Shown piece by piece: positions 14,783-22,584 of a DNA stretch of 37,970 nt. Each line of letters begins with the position of its first letter. The first letter of the stretch is position 1. The position numbers and the translations under genes were made by a program. The notes under the pieces are model-generated. The model saw only the letters and a program-made list of their open reading frames with translations. It was not told the origin of the DNA and did not search any database. The stretch comes from an uncultured Eubacteriales bacterium (GTDB lineage: Bacteria > Bacillota > Clostridia > Peptostreptococcales > Anaerovoracaceae): positions 1-37,970 of the forward strand of contig ONJG01000068.1 in NCBI GenBank assembly GCA_900318105.1. The letters run 5' to 3'.

Positions 14783-15256
14783 ATGGGTAAGAAGTTAGTA
14801 GCATATTTCAGTGCAAGCGGAGTAACGGCTAAGGTTGCTGAGAAGCTGGCTAAAGCAGCGGAAGCAGATCTCTTTGAAATTAAGCCGGAGGTTCCGTATA
14901 CCAGGGCTGATCTGAGCTGGATGAACAAAAACAGCAGAAGTTCTGTTGAAATGAACGACAGATCATGCCGTCCGGCTATTGCAAACAAACTGGATAATAT
15001 GGCGGACTACGACCTGGTATTCGTGGGATTTCCTGTCTGGTGGTACAGGGAGCCGTCGATAATCGATACGTTTATGGAGTCATATGACTTTACAGGAAAG
15101 ACAGTAGTGCCTTTCTGCACTTCGGGCGGTAGTGGACTCGGTGAGTCAGCTGCCAATATGCAGGAGCTTGCGTCTGGAGCCAGGTTCGGCATCGGAGAGA
15201 GATTCAAAGGCAGAGTGTCCGAGACAGAACTTGCCGCATGGGCGAGCACATTCTGA
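14783..15256 (+). CDS. Flavodoxin family protein
   Basis: The 157-residue protein begins KKLVAYFSASGVTAKVAEKL, with the phosphate-binding loop SASGVTAK of FMN-binding flavodoxins. VFVGFPVWWYREPS (about 74-87) and FCTSGGSGLG (about 112-121) form the two isoalloxazine-contacting loops. It fits the Flavodoxin_4 group. ACAGGAGGAAAC is the ribosome binding site. The TGA stop lies at the start of an acylphosphatase-tail scar, so its very end could be a junction, but the length is normal. Confidence 0.85.
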   Translation: MGKKLVAYFSASGVTAKVAEKLAKAAEADLFEIKPEVPYTRADLSWMNKNSRSSVEMNDRSCRPAIANKLDNMADYDLVFVGFPVWWYREPSIIDTFMESYDFTGKTVVPFCTSGGSGLGESAANMQELASGARFGIGERFKGRVSETELAAWASTF

Positions 15257-15301
15257 TGTGTCTGTAATTGATGTTGAGAGAACATTCCGGAACAAGGGTA
15301 G
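15253..15301 (+). pseudogene. 3' remnant of an acylphosphatase gene
   Basis: The sequence reads DVSVIDVERTFRNKG, matching the last 15 residues of the intact acylphosphatase (DVPVIDVERTFRNKG). At DNA level it aligns with 13519-13568 with four substitutions and one missing base that shifts the old stop. Nothing of the 5' part precedes it, because the flavodoxin gene ends exactly at its left edge. Confidence 0.8.
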
Positions 15302-15419
15302 TTTGATGAGATGTGAGGTATGGTAATACCATTTTGAAGTAGCGTCAGGAAGGAGACTATGAAGACAGTGTACTCGCGGCTGGCTCGATCGAAAGATCTT
15401 GCGGGTAACCATTAGCATT

Positions 15420-15451
15420 AAAAAAGCCGCCAGTTCACGTAACTAGGCGGC
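15420..15451 (-). terminator. Intrinsic terminator of the minus-strand small RNA
   Basis: The stem GCCGCC/GGCGGC is extended by AGTT/AACT across a short loop. On the minus strand it is followed by six T (A-run at 15420-15425 on the plus strand). Confidence 0.7.
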
Positions 15452-15498
15452 GACCTCATTACAGGTCGAGTTAGATGCTAACGAGCATCGCTCTTCCT
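15420..15498 (-). ncRNA. Candidate antisense small RNA (type I antitoxin-like)
   Basis: A minus-strand promoter (TTGCGT, 17-base spacer, TATAAT) would start RNA near 15498. The RNA would fold into a GATGCT/AGCATC hairpin and a GACCT/AGGTC hairpin, then end in a GC-rich stem with a run of six U (15420-15451). Length (about 79 nt) and layout resemble RatA-type antitoxin RNAs that pair with the 3' end of a toxin mRNA. The assignment is inference from structure only. No intact hydrophobic toxin peptide is visible opposite it. Confidence 0.45.
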
Positions 15499-15504
15499 GA
15501 CACA

Positions 15505-15533
15505 ATTATAAGCTCAACGATGAGGGGACGCAA
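15505..15533 (-). promoter_or_regulatory. Sigma-A promoter of the minus-strand small RNA
   Basis: On the minus strand, TTGCGT (plus 15528-15533) is separated by exactly 17 bases from a perfect TATAAT (plus 15505-15510). The -35 lies inside the plus-strand terminator hairpin at 15523-15544. Confidence 0.65.
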
Positions 15534-15544
15534 GTCCCTTTTTT
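15523..15544 (+). terminator. Intrinsic terminator on the plus strand
   Basis: AGGGGAC-GCAA-GTCCCTT forms a stem closed by a GCAA tetraloop (one G-T pair) and runs into six T at 15539-15544. It would end any plus-strand transcript crossing the small RNA locus. Confidence 0.75.
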
Positions 15545-15592
15545 GTGCCATTAGGAAAAGCACAAGAGGCTAAGATGGTATATAATGAACTC

Positions 15593-15646
15593 GGCTGAGA
15601 TAGCAGAGAAGTATCAGAGGATAAACTGCAGGCAGAAGAGAAATGA
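15593..15646 (+). pseudogene. Fused remnant of C_GCAxxG tail and microprotein tail
   Basis: Bases 15593-15615 match the 3' end of the C_GCAxxG gene (11083-11105, residues AEIAEKY). Bases 15617-15646 then match the end of the microprotein gene (11251-11280, GAGGATAAAC through AGAGAA-TGA). About 145 bases in between are missing. The old stop region now reads AAATGA and supplies the ATG of the PfkB-family gene. Confidence 0.7.
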
Positions 15647-16590
15647 CTACAGCAGATATTGTATTTATAGGCACAGCGATTATAGACTCAATAATTAAGG
15701 GATTTGATTCCGAGCCGATTTCAGTGACCGGATACAGGGCGGACGGATGTACGCTCAATATCGGTGGTGAGGCAGTGAACGGGTCCATTGCATCAGCCAA
15801 ACTCGGGCTGAAAACGACCATACTCTGCCATCTGGGAAATGACCATGCAGGAGACCTCATTGCAAGTGCACTTGAAAAGCACAATGTGGATACGGGAAGC
15901 ATTATCCGCTCTGATGAGCATCCCACGCCTGTTACAACCATGTTTGTTGCAGATGACGGGAGCAGGAAATCTATCACCAACAAAGCCCACAGATACAATT
16001 TTCATCCCGAGAAATATACAGATGTGTACGCAGGAGCAAAGGCGGTGGTGCTGGGCTCGCTGTTCAGAGCACCGTTTGATGAACCGAAGGTGATACGGGC
16101 GGTGGCTGAGGATACACATTCAAAGGGCTTGCTAGTGTTTGCGGACACTAAGCTGCCGAACTTTGCGAAACTGAGCCTTGGTGACATAGCAGATTCGCTG
16201 CCGTTTATTGACTACATAACACCTAACGAGGATGAGGGCAGATACTTCACAGGAGAAGATGATCCTGAGAAGATGGCGGATGTATTCCTGTCATACGGAG
16301 TACATGCCGTGATTGTAAAGCTGGGAGCTAAGGGCTGCTATTTCAAGAATAATAAAGAGTCCATTTATCTTCCTGCATATGATATAGATGCGGCAGATGC
16401 TACGGGAGCAGGTGACAACTTTCTGGCCGGCTTTGCTTCGGAGCTTATCCGTGGAGGCAGCGCAGCAGAGGCTCTTGAGTTTGCCAATGCGTGCGGAGCG
16501 ATATGCACAACAGCAGTCGGCGCAGGCACGGCGCTTCAGAGCAGGGAACAGGTGACGGAATTCATAATAGAGAAAAGAGAGTGCAAATAA
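15643..16590 (+). CDS. PfkB/ribokinase-family sugar kinase
   Basis: The 315-residue protein has the N-terminal PfkB glycines (GGEAVNGSIASAKLG, 41-55) and the C-terminal signature DATGAGDNFLAGFA (252-265), with anion-hole GAGD and catalytic Asp258. It phosphorylates a sugar or nucleoside with ATP; the exact substrate cannot be read. It overlaps the next gene (TAATG at 16588-16592). No ribosome binding site of its own is strong; GCAGAAGAG lies just upstream and derives from a gene scar. Confidence 0.85.
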   Translation: MTTADIVFIGTAIIDSIIKGFDSEPISVTGYRADGCTLNIGGEAVNGSIASAKLGLKTTILCHLGNDHAGDLIASALEKHNVDTGSIIRSDEHPTPVTTMFVADDGSRKSITNKAHRYNFHPEKYTDVYAGAKAVVLGSLFRAPFDEPKVIRAVAEDTHSKGLLVFADTKLPNFAKLSLGDIADSLPFIDYITPNEDEGRYFTGEDDPEKMADVFLSYGVHAVIVKLGAKGCYFKNNKESIYLPAYDIDAADATGAGDNFLAGFASELIRGGSAAEALEFANACGAICTTAVGAGTALQSREQVTEFIIEKRECK

Positions 16591-17741
16591 TGCTTGAGTA
16601 TGTTAACAGAAGAAATACGGATTCGATGAAGTGGGACGGAGTTGAGGCGATGTTCGGAAAGAGCGACCTGCTCCCTCTCTGGGTTGCGGACATGGACTTC
16701 CGTGCGCCTTCCTGCATCGGAGATGCTCTGCGCAAATACATAGACAGGGGTGTTTTCGGTTATTACAAGGTGCCTGAGAGTTTCTACGAGGCTTTCATAA
16801 ACTGGGAGAAGTCGAAACACGGTCTTGAGGTGAAAAGGGAGAATATTAGGTTTGCGCCGGGAGTCGTTACCGGATTCAGCATGTGCATCAAAATGCTGAC
16901 AGATCCGGGTGATGCGGTTTTGATCAGCTCGCCTGTGTACTATCCTTTCGCAAGAGCCATCAGGGCTAATGGATGTAAACTGACGGAGTCAGAACTTGTA
17001 TACGACCGCGGCACATATACCATAGATTTCAAAGACTTCGAGGAGAAGATTGTAGAGAATAATGTCAAAGTATATATGCTGTGCAGCCCTCACAACCCGG
17101 TGGGCAGAGTGTGGACTGAGCAGGAACTGGAAACTATCCTGGATATCTGCAGGCGACACGATGTAATAATAATAAGCGATGAAATACACCATGATTTTAC
17201 CTTTGGAGAGCACAGGCACATCCCGCTGCTTGGCCTCGCATCCGATGATGATGAGATAATCATGCTGACTGCAGCGAGCAAGACATTTAACCTGGCTGCG
17301 TTTCAAAATTCAATCGCTGTTATCAACAATCCTGGGCTTATGAAAATATGGGATGATTTCGCAGCCGGCATATCCTTACGCGGCGGAAATCCACTCGGGT
17401 ATATAGCAGCAGAAGCCGCATACAGAGAGGGCGGGGCATGGCTGGATGAGCTGAAGGATCAGATATGTGATAACTACAAATATATCTGCTCTGAGATGGC
17501 CCGCTTCGCGCCTGAGGTCGTAATTTCTCCCCTTGAGGGCACATACCTCGCATGGCTTGATTTCGGATCATATTTAAAGGCAGATGAGATAAAAGATTTT
17601 ATGGAAAACAAATGCGGCCTGGCTTTCGATTATGGCGAATGGTTCGGAGGAGAGATGAGCAAGTCGCACATCAGAATAAACCTGGCGACATCACATGAGG
17701 TGCTTGAAGAAGCACTGAAGAGAATCGAAAGTGCCTTATAG
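16590..17741 (+). CDS. patB: PatB/MalY-type PLP-dependent C-S lyase (cystathionine beta-lyase)
   Basis: From ATG 16590 the protein has 383 residues: a fold type I aminotransferase-like enzyme of the MalY/PatB group. It contains PLWVADMDF (29-37), SPHNPVGRVW (166-175), SDEIHHDF (196-203) and the PLP lysine in TAASKTFNLA (Lys231). Such enzymes cleave cystathionine or cysteine conjugates to a thiol, pyruvate and ammonia. An upstream in-frame ATG (16491) lies inside the kinase gene and is not used. The TAATG overlap suggests coupled translation with the kinase. Confidence 0.9.
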   Translation: MLEYVNRRNTDSMKWDGVEAMFGKSDLLPLWVADMDFRAPSCIGDALRKYIDRGVFGYYKVPESFYEAFINWEKSKHGLEVKRENIRFAPGVVTGFSMCIKMLTDPGDAVLISSPVYYPFARAIRANGCKLTESELVYDRGTYTIDFKDFEEKIVENNVKVYMLCSPHNPVGRVWTEQELETILDICRRHDVIIISDEIHHDFTFGEHRHIPLLGLASDDDEIIMLTAASKTFNLAAFQNSIAVINNPGLMKIWDDFAAGISLRGGNPLGYIAAEAAYREGGAWLDELKDQICDNYKYICSEMARFAPEVVISPLEGTYLAWLDFGSYLKADEIKDFMENKCGLAFDYGEWFGGEMSKSHIRINLATSHEVLEEALKRIESAL

Positions 17742-17750
17742 ATTCAAAAA

Positions 17751-18563
17751 ATGAATGTGAAACACACTGGAAAAAATATCATTACGTTTATACTTGCACT
17801 GGGCATGGTGCTGCTATGTGAGGCAGCATCCTTTGCTGCAACGAAGCATCCGGTCATCACCTATGAGCATGATCCGATGGATAATCCCGTGGCGGCGGAG
17901 GACATCGTAGTCAATCCGGATGCCGTGTACGGTTATTCGCCCAATCCCGAGTCGAAAAGGCTGGGGAGGTTTGCTGAACTGCATGACTGGACAAATGACG
18001 AGGAGGTCGCGGAAGCCCGAAAGGAGCGGGCAGAGTACCACGAGAAAATCTCTGAGCTTTACCGATTGATCGAGGATATGCTGGGGCAGGGTAAGAATGT
18101 CGAGGAGATAGCACGCGCTGTCAGCAAGCGGAGAAATGAGATCCGGATGGAGACCTACAGGAATGATCCCGAAGGGCTGGCAACCGTGAAGAAGAGCAAT
18201 CTGGAGACCTATGGAAACGAGGAGGGCCCCACGCCGGAATATTTGTATGAAAAAACCGGGTCCTGGCAGGCCGTCCTGGAAAAAGCGCTCGCCACGAATC
18301 CCGGTATGGACGCCTGCCTGGGGTTTTATGACGAATACTATTATACTTATGACATAATAAAGACAGAATTCGAAAACATGGGAGGGGAGAATGAGGCCGG
18401 GCGGTACACCGTTGAATCCGGAGACTGCCTGTGGGATATCTCCGAGAAGTTTTACGGCGACGGATCGAAGTGGAAACGGATTTATGAGGAGAACAAAGAA
18501 AAGATCAAAGATCCCGCCCTTATTTACAAGGGACAGGAGTTTGTGATTCCGGATGCGGCCTGA
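17751..18563 (+). CDS. Secreted LysM-domain protein
   Basis: The 270-residue protein has a signal peptide (about residues 1-30, hydrophobic core IITFILALGMVLLCEAASFA, cleavage near FAA-TK). A charged helical middle region follows. One C-terminal LysM domain starts at YTVESGDCLWDISEKFYGDG (about 221-240) and ends LIYKGQEFVIP (256-266). LysM binds peptidoglycan N-acetylglucosamine chains, so it is probably cell-wall associated. No catalytic domain is recognised. The local DNA around 17930-18330 is GC-richer than the preceding genes, possibly a different origin. Confidence 0.8.
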   Translation: MNVKHTGKNIITFILALGMVLLCEAASFAATKHPVITYEHDPMDNPVAAEDIVVNPDAVYGYSPNPESKRLGRFAELHDWTNDEEVAEARKERAEYHEKISELYRLIEDMLGQGKNVEEIARAVSKRRNEIRMETYRNDPEGLATVKKSNLETYGNEEGPTPEYLYEKTGSWQAVLEKALATNPGMDACLGFYDEYYYTYDIIKTEFENMGGENEAGRYTVESGDCLWDISEKFYGDGSKWKRIYEENKEKIKDPALIYKGQEFVIPDAA

Positions 18564-18582
18564 GATTGAAAAGGAGATTCAG

Positions 18583-18876
18583 ATGATAACAGGAAAGCAA
18601 AGACAGGAACTAAAGAAGATTGCGCAGGAGATTAAGCCGACCGTGATGATTGGCAAGGAAGAGCTGACGCCCAATGTCATATCTGCGATTGACGATTATC
18701 TTGCTGTACACGAACTTGTAAAGGTGCAGATACAGGACGGCGCCATTCTCGATCCGAAAGAGACCGCGAATGAGATAGCCGCCGAGATCGGAGCGGAATT
18801 CGTGCAGGCCATAGGGCACAAGTTCGTGCTCTACAGGGCAGCTGCCGATCCCGATAAGCGGAAGATAATATTATAG
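18583..18876 (+). CDS. yhbY: YhbY-family RNA-binding protein (CRM domain)
   Basis: ATG 18583 follows AAGGAGATTCAG and gives 97 residues starting MITGKQRQELKKIAQEIKPT. It has the CRM-domain features: a GK-E/Q-L-x-x-N block (MIGKEELTPNVISAIDDYL), HELVKVQI and GHKFVLYR. YhbY/YqeI proteins bind pre-50S ribosomal particles. A further in-frame start at 18553 lies inside the LysM gene and is less likely. Confidence 0.85.
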   Translation: MITGKQRQELKKIAQEIKPTVMIGKEELTPNVISAIDDYLAVHELVKVQIQDGAILDPKETANEIAAEIGAEFVQAIGHKFVLYRAAADPDKRKIIL

Positions 18877-18881
18877 TCATA

Positions 18882-20462
18882 GTGAGAACAATGAGGCAGG
18901 ATGGGTTTGAGGCGGTAGCCAATATTGTCAGGAAGAGACAATTCAAATACATACTGATAGCTGAGGGCGCTGTGATAGGACTTATCACAGGCGTCCTTGT
19001 TTCAGCGTTCAGATTGCTGCTGATGTGGGCAGATGAGCTGCGCGGCATGCTGGCAGAGTATACCGGTGCCGGCGGTCTTGTGTGCATTTTGGTACTGGCT
19101 GCGGTCAGCATTGCTGTTTCAATCCTGCTCAGATGGGAACCGGATATTGCGGGGTCGGGTATTCCGCAGGTAGAGGCTGAGCTGAGAGGGATGAAGGATA
19201 TGAAGTGGTGGCGGGTGATAGCTGCTAAAATGGCAGGCTGTGCACTTGCCATAGGAGGCGGGCTTGCGCTCGGCAGAGAGGGGCCGAGCATACAGCTCGG
19301 CGCGATGGTCGGTAAAGGCTTCGCAAGGACCGGCCACCGCCTGCTTACCGAGGAGCGCCTGCTGGTTACATGCGGCGCAGGAGCAGGCCTCTCTGCCGCA
19401 TTCGGTGCGCCTCTTGCGGGTGCGATATTCAGCCTTGAAGAGCTGCACAGGAATTTCTCAGGAGAGGTTCTTCTGACGACAATGGCTGCATCGGCAGCAG
19501 GAGATTTCATCGCAGCGAATATACTCGGGCTTGAGCCGGTGTTCGGATTTGAGATTGAGCATGGGCTGCCTCTCAGATACTACTGGGCGGTCATAGCTCT
19601 GGGCCTGATCCTAGGTTTGTTTGGTTTTGTGTATAACAGGACCATCGATGTGATGCAGGATGTATTTGAAAAGATAGGAAAGCTGGGCGGTGATGTTTTT
19701 ACCAGGATGTTTGTAATATTTGCTGCATCCTGCGCACTGTTTTTCATCTACCCTGATGTGCTTGGAAGCGGAGCGGGCCTCGCGCTTTCAATCAGCCGGG
19801 GAGAGTTTGCGCTCAAAGCACTTGCGGTGCTCCTGATAGTCAAATTTGTTTTCTCAACTGCGAGCTTCGGGTCGGGTGCTCCCGGCGGTATATTCCTGCC
19901 GCTTCTTGTGCTCGGCGCGATCACAGGCGGCCTTATCTGCAGGCTGCTTGGCCTGGCAGGATTCGATCAGACTTATATAGATGCATTTGTCGTTATCTCG
20001 ATGGCGGGGATGTTTGCGGCCATAGTCCGCGCTCCTGTCACAGGGGTTGTCCTGATTACTGAAATGACAGGTGATTTTACCACGCTTCTTCCGCTTGTCG
20101 TCGCATCTCTCGTCGCATATGTGGTGGCAGAGTCTCTTGGCGCTAAGCCGATATATACACAGCTGATGCAAAAGAGCATGGGAAAGGGTAGAAATACAAA
20201 TCGCTCGATGCTTCTTCGCGACAGAAAAACCGTGATAGATGCAGAAGTCAATGTCGGTTCATATATGGACGGGCGGAGGGTGTCGGAATTCGGTCTTCCG
20301 CTCGGAACTCTGATAGTATCCGTGCTGAGAGACGGAAGCGAGATAATCCCGGATGGAAATACGATACTTCGAGCCGGGGATGAGCTGGAGATACTTACGC
20401 GCGAAGCAGACCTTGCGGATGCAGAGGATATAATAGATAATGCATGCGGAGTAATTGATTAA
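18882..20462 (+). CDS. ClC-family H+/Cl- antiporter with C-terminal TrkA-C domain
   Basis: The 526-residue membrane protein has ClC selectivity motifs GSGIPQVE (91-98), GREGPSIQ (131-138, gating Glu133) and GAPLAGAIFSLEEL (175-188, including the internal proton glutamate pair 186-187), then GSGAPGGIFLPLLVLGA. Retention of both glutamates points to an H+-coupled antiporter rather than a channel. Residues from about 450 form a TrkA-C (RCK_C) regulatory domain (GLPLGTLIVSVLRDGSEIIP, AGDELEIL). The start could be GTG 18882 or ATG 18891; neither has a clear ribosome binding site. It follows yhbY by 5 bases. Confidence 0.9.
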   Translation: MRTMRQDGFEAVANIVRKRQFKYILIAEGAVIGLITGVLVSAFRLLLMWADELRGMLAEYTGAGGLVCILVLAAVSIAVSILLRWEPDIAGSGIPQVEAELRGMKDMKWWRVIAAKMAGCALAIGGGLALGREGPSIQLGAMVGKGFARTGHRLLTEERLLVTCGAGAGLSAAFGAPLAGAIFSLEELHRNFSGEVLLTTMAASAAGDFIAANILGLEPVFGFEIEHGLPLRYYWAVIALGLILGLFGFVYNRTIDVMQDVFEKIGKLGGDVFTRMFVIFAASCALFFIYPDVLGSGAGLALSISRGEFALKALAVLLIVKFVFSTASFGSGAPGGIFLPLLVLGAITGGLICRLLGLAGFDQTYIDAFVVISMAGMFAAIVRAPVTGVVLITEMTGDFTTLLPLVVASLVAYVVAESLGAKPIYTQLMQKSMGKGRNTNRSMLLRDRKTVIDAEVNVGSYMDGRRVSEFGLPLGTLIVSVLRDGSEIIPDGNTILRAGDELEILTREADLADAEDIIDNACGVID

Positions 20463-20476
20463 GGGGACGGAGAATA

Positions 20477-20660
20477 ATGCAGGAAAAAAGCAAATCCTAT
20501 ATGACAAGAAGAATTGTTGATGTCTGCATGAGTGTACTCCTGCTCCTCCGAAAAGGCGGGTGCACTTGTCTTGCTTGAGAACAACCTGATGCTGATCTTC
20601 TTTGCATTCATCGGAGATCAGGCGGCTGTTTTATCAAGGAAGAACGCGGCTCGAGCGTAA
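20477..20660 (+). pseudogene. Decayed small membrane protein gene (possibly DUF4405-like)
   Basis: ATG 20477, preceded by GGGGACGGAG, reads 33 codons (SYMTRRIVDVCMSVLLLL) before TGA at 20576. A shifted frame then continues as a hydrophobic stretch (GALVLLENNLMLIFFAFIGD) and reaches TAA at 20658. The N-terminal pattern recalls DUF4405 membrane proteins. The frame change and small size suggest a broken gene. The end overlaps the terminal codons of the convergent beta-propeller gene. Identification is tentative. Confidence 0.4.
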
Positions 20661-22574
20661 TGGAGTAGCCCTGAAACTCTCGCAGTTGCCGTAGGAATCA
20701 AGTGCGTAGATGAAGTCATCGATGAAGACGCTTCTCATGATCTGGGAATTTCCCAGCTTGTGGCGGTCGTAGATATCGATGGCTTTTTCAGTGCCGAATA
20801 CCAGAACGCCATGCTCGTTTTCCTCAATCATTACTAAATCATCGTATGAGTATACATCGTAAGGTATGGCGAAGTACCCCTGCTCTGAATTTACAGTCAG
20901 CGCCAGGTGAGTCTCCTGCGCGGGGCTTGACATATCCTTGAACTCCTTGCTGTCTATGACCCTGGGCTCTGACGGATTGGAAATATCAAAGAGGGCGAGC
21001 TTGAGACCTGATGCATATTCGCCTCCGTAGCCGTTGTCTCCCGTCGCGTGGCCTATGCCAAGCAGTTTGTCTCCGGGGACAGGGATGAGCAGCGTGGAGA
21101 AACCGTCTATTTTGACTTCTCCCTCGATGCGCGGATTTGCCGGATCGGCGAGGTCGATTATAAACAGGGGGTCTATGGCCTCGTATGTTATAACGTAAGC
21201 TTTGCTGCCTATGAAACGCACTGCCTTGATGCTTTCGTTTCTGGCAAAGCCCGTGACCGAACCTGTTTCCTTTAAATTATCATCAAGGATGAAGAGGTTG
21301 TTGACATCCATGCCGTCTCTGTCAGATGTTGTGGCTATTCTGAAATATCCGTCTTTCTCATCCATGGAGAACTGATTATCTATATGGCCTCTGACTACGC
21401 ATGTTCCGTTGAATTTGATCTTAAGACCGTCCAGCGATGCTCTGACTATCCTGGTGGATTCTGCTCTTAATGAATCGTCCCATTCCGAAACGGCCACATA
21501 AAGGTTGTGGTTGTTGCAATAAATATCGTCTGATGCACCGAATACGGCTTTTGTTTTTGATCTTCCTGATTTGCCGGACGAGATATCCACTGCGCTCAGG
21601 ATTACATATGATGCATATGACGGATCCGGAACGCAGCTTATATCCTGCACGGGTATGCTGCGGAATTCTCCGTCTACTGTGCACATGGGGAGCCTGTTAT
21701 CCTCTTTATAGACATAGGTGTTGGTGACAAGGTAAACGAAGTCTCCGACCATGCGGCTTGAAACTATATCATCTCCGCTTTGCCTGAACTCGCTAATGAG
21801 AGTGGGCTTGCTGCGGTCTTTGATGTCATAACTGACAACAGCAGTATAACCATGATCCTCATCATAGACCTTTCCTATGGCGATGAGCGTGTCTCCTTTG
21901 AGGTAGATGTCCCGGATATAGTTTTCAATGCCGGTGCTGCCTATGGTTGAGACTTTTTTTGTCTTTCCTCCGGAAGCTTCGAGTATGACTACTTCCTTTT
22001 TATCATTTACATAATATATGTAGCGACCGTCGGTCTTGACTATGTCGGCTTCATCCACATCTTCAACCTGTAGATAAGTCTCGCTGTGTGAAGCGCCGGA
22101 GCCGGCCGGGGCAGCAGTACCCGTATCTCCGAGCGTGTTTGTTTCGAAGTCCGCAGACTCCTCAACAGCGATGTCCGTGACACCGCCGCCCTTCATGTTG
22201 AAGCGCTCCAGTGTGGTAGATCTGCCCAGCCTGCGGACGAGTCTGTTTATCTCGCTCTCGCTTTTGAAGGTATAGAGCTCACCGCCTCTGACCGAGGTGT
22301 CGGGATCAAAGAGGGCGGAATTGTAGAGCGCAGGGATGCCGAATACGGCTATGACGGCGCAGGCTGCCAGCGCGGCCCATTTCAAAGCGCGCCGGCGCAC
22401 GCTCCTGCGTGCAGGCTCAGCATCATGCCCCTTATCAGCAGAGCCCGCCTGCGCCGTCATGCTGTTATCCGCTTCCTTAAGCATGGACAGCATCTTTTCT
22501 TCCGAAAGAGACTCAGGCGCTCTGACGTCGTCCGCATCGAATAATTCTTTTATGTAATCAAAGTCCTTGCTCAT
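20634..22574 (-). CDS. Membrane-anchored beta-propeller protein, probable ECF anti-sigma partner
   Basis: The 646-residue protein has a cytoplasmic N-terminus (1-60), one transmembrane helix (about 64-85, LKWAALAACAVIAVFGIPAL), and a large extracytoplasmic domain of the PF09826 beta-propeller type. The propeller region has repeated blades such as YLQVEDVDEADIVKTDGRYI and SYDIKDRSKPTLISEF. It follows the ECF sigma gene by 10 bases, with AAGGAGATGCA as ribosome binding site. The short N-terminus would hold the sigma factor and the propeller would sense an extracellular signal; that role is inferred from gene order. The C-terminal ten residues are unusual and may be altered by the adjoining decayed gene. 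Confidence 0.8.
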   Translation of the reverse strand: MSKDFDYIKELFDADDVRAPESLSEEKMLSMLKEADNSMTAQAGSADKGHDAEPARRSVRRRALKWAALAACAVIAVFGIPALYNSALFDPDTSVRGGELYTFKSESEINRLVRRLGRSTTLERFNMKGGGVTDIAVEESADFETNTLGDTGTAAPAGSGASHSETYLQVEDVDEADIVKTDGRYIYYVNDKKEVVILEASGGKTKKVSTIGSTGIENYIRDIYLKGDTLIAIGKVYDEDHGYTAVVSYDIKDRSKPTLISEFRQSGDDIVSSRMVGDFVYLVTNTYVYKEDNRLPMCTVDGEFRSIPVQDISCVPDPSYASYVILSAVDISSGKSGRSKTKAVFGASDDIYCNNHNLYVAVSEWDDSLRAESTRIVRASLDGLKIKFNGTCVVRGHIDNQFSMDEKDGYFRIATTSDRDGMDVNNLFILDDNLKETGSVTGFARNESIKAVRFIGSKAYVITYEAIDPLFIIDLADPANPRIEGEVKIDGFSTLLIPVPGDKLLGIGHATGDNGYGGEYASGLKLALFDISNPSEPRVIDSKEFKDMSSPAQETHLALTVNSEQGYFAIPYDVYSYDDLVMIEENEHGVLVFGTEKAIDIYDRHKLGNSQIMRSVFIDDFIYALDSYGNCESFRATPLRSSRVLP

Positions 22575-22584
22575 TGCATCTCCT

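Larger units (their letters stand above)
15302..15592. other. Intergenic region with sRNA locus and hairpins
   Basis: This gap between the flavodoxin-side scar and the PfkB-side scar holds no convincing long gene. It contains an 18-codon plus-strand ORF (ATG 15359 to TAG 15415, MKTVYSRLARSKDLAGNH) behind AGGAAGGAG. A minus-strand promoter and terminator pair bounds a candidate small RNA (15420-15498), and a plus-strand terminator lies at 15523. A TATAAT at 15581-15586 has no good -35 and could serve the PfkB gene weakly. Confidence 0.6.

Noticed and set aside
18677..19510. 277-codon minus-strand reading frame opposite the ClC and yhbY genes
   Set aside because: Low-complexity Ser/Pro/Ala-rich translation typical of an antisense shadow of a GC-rich gene. 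The plus strand has complete ClC motifs.
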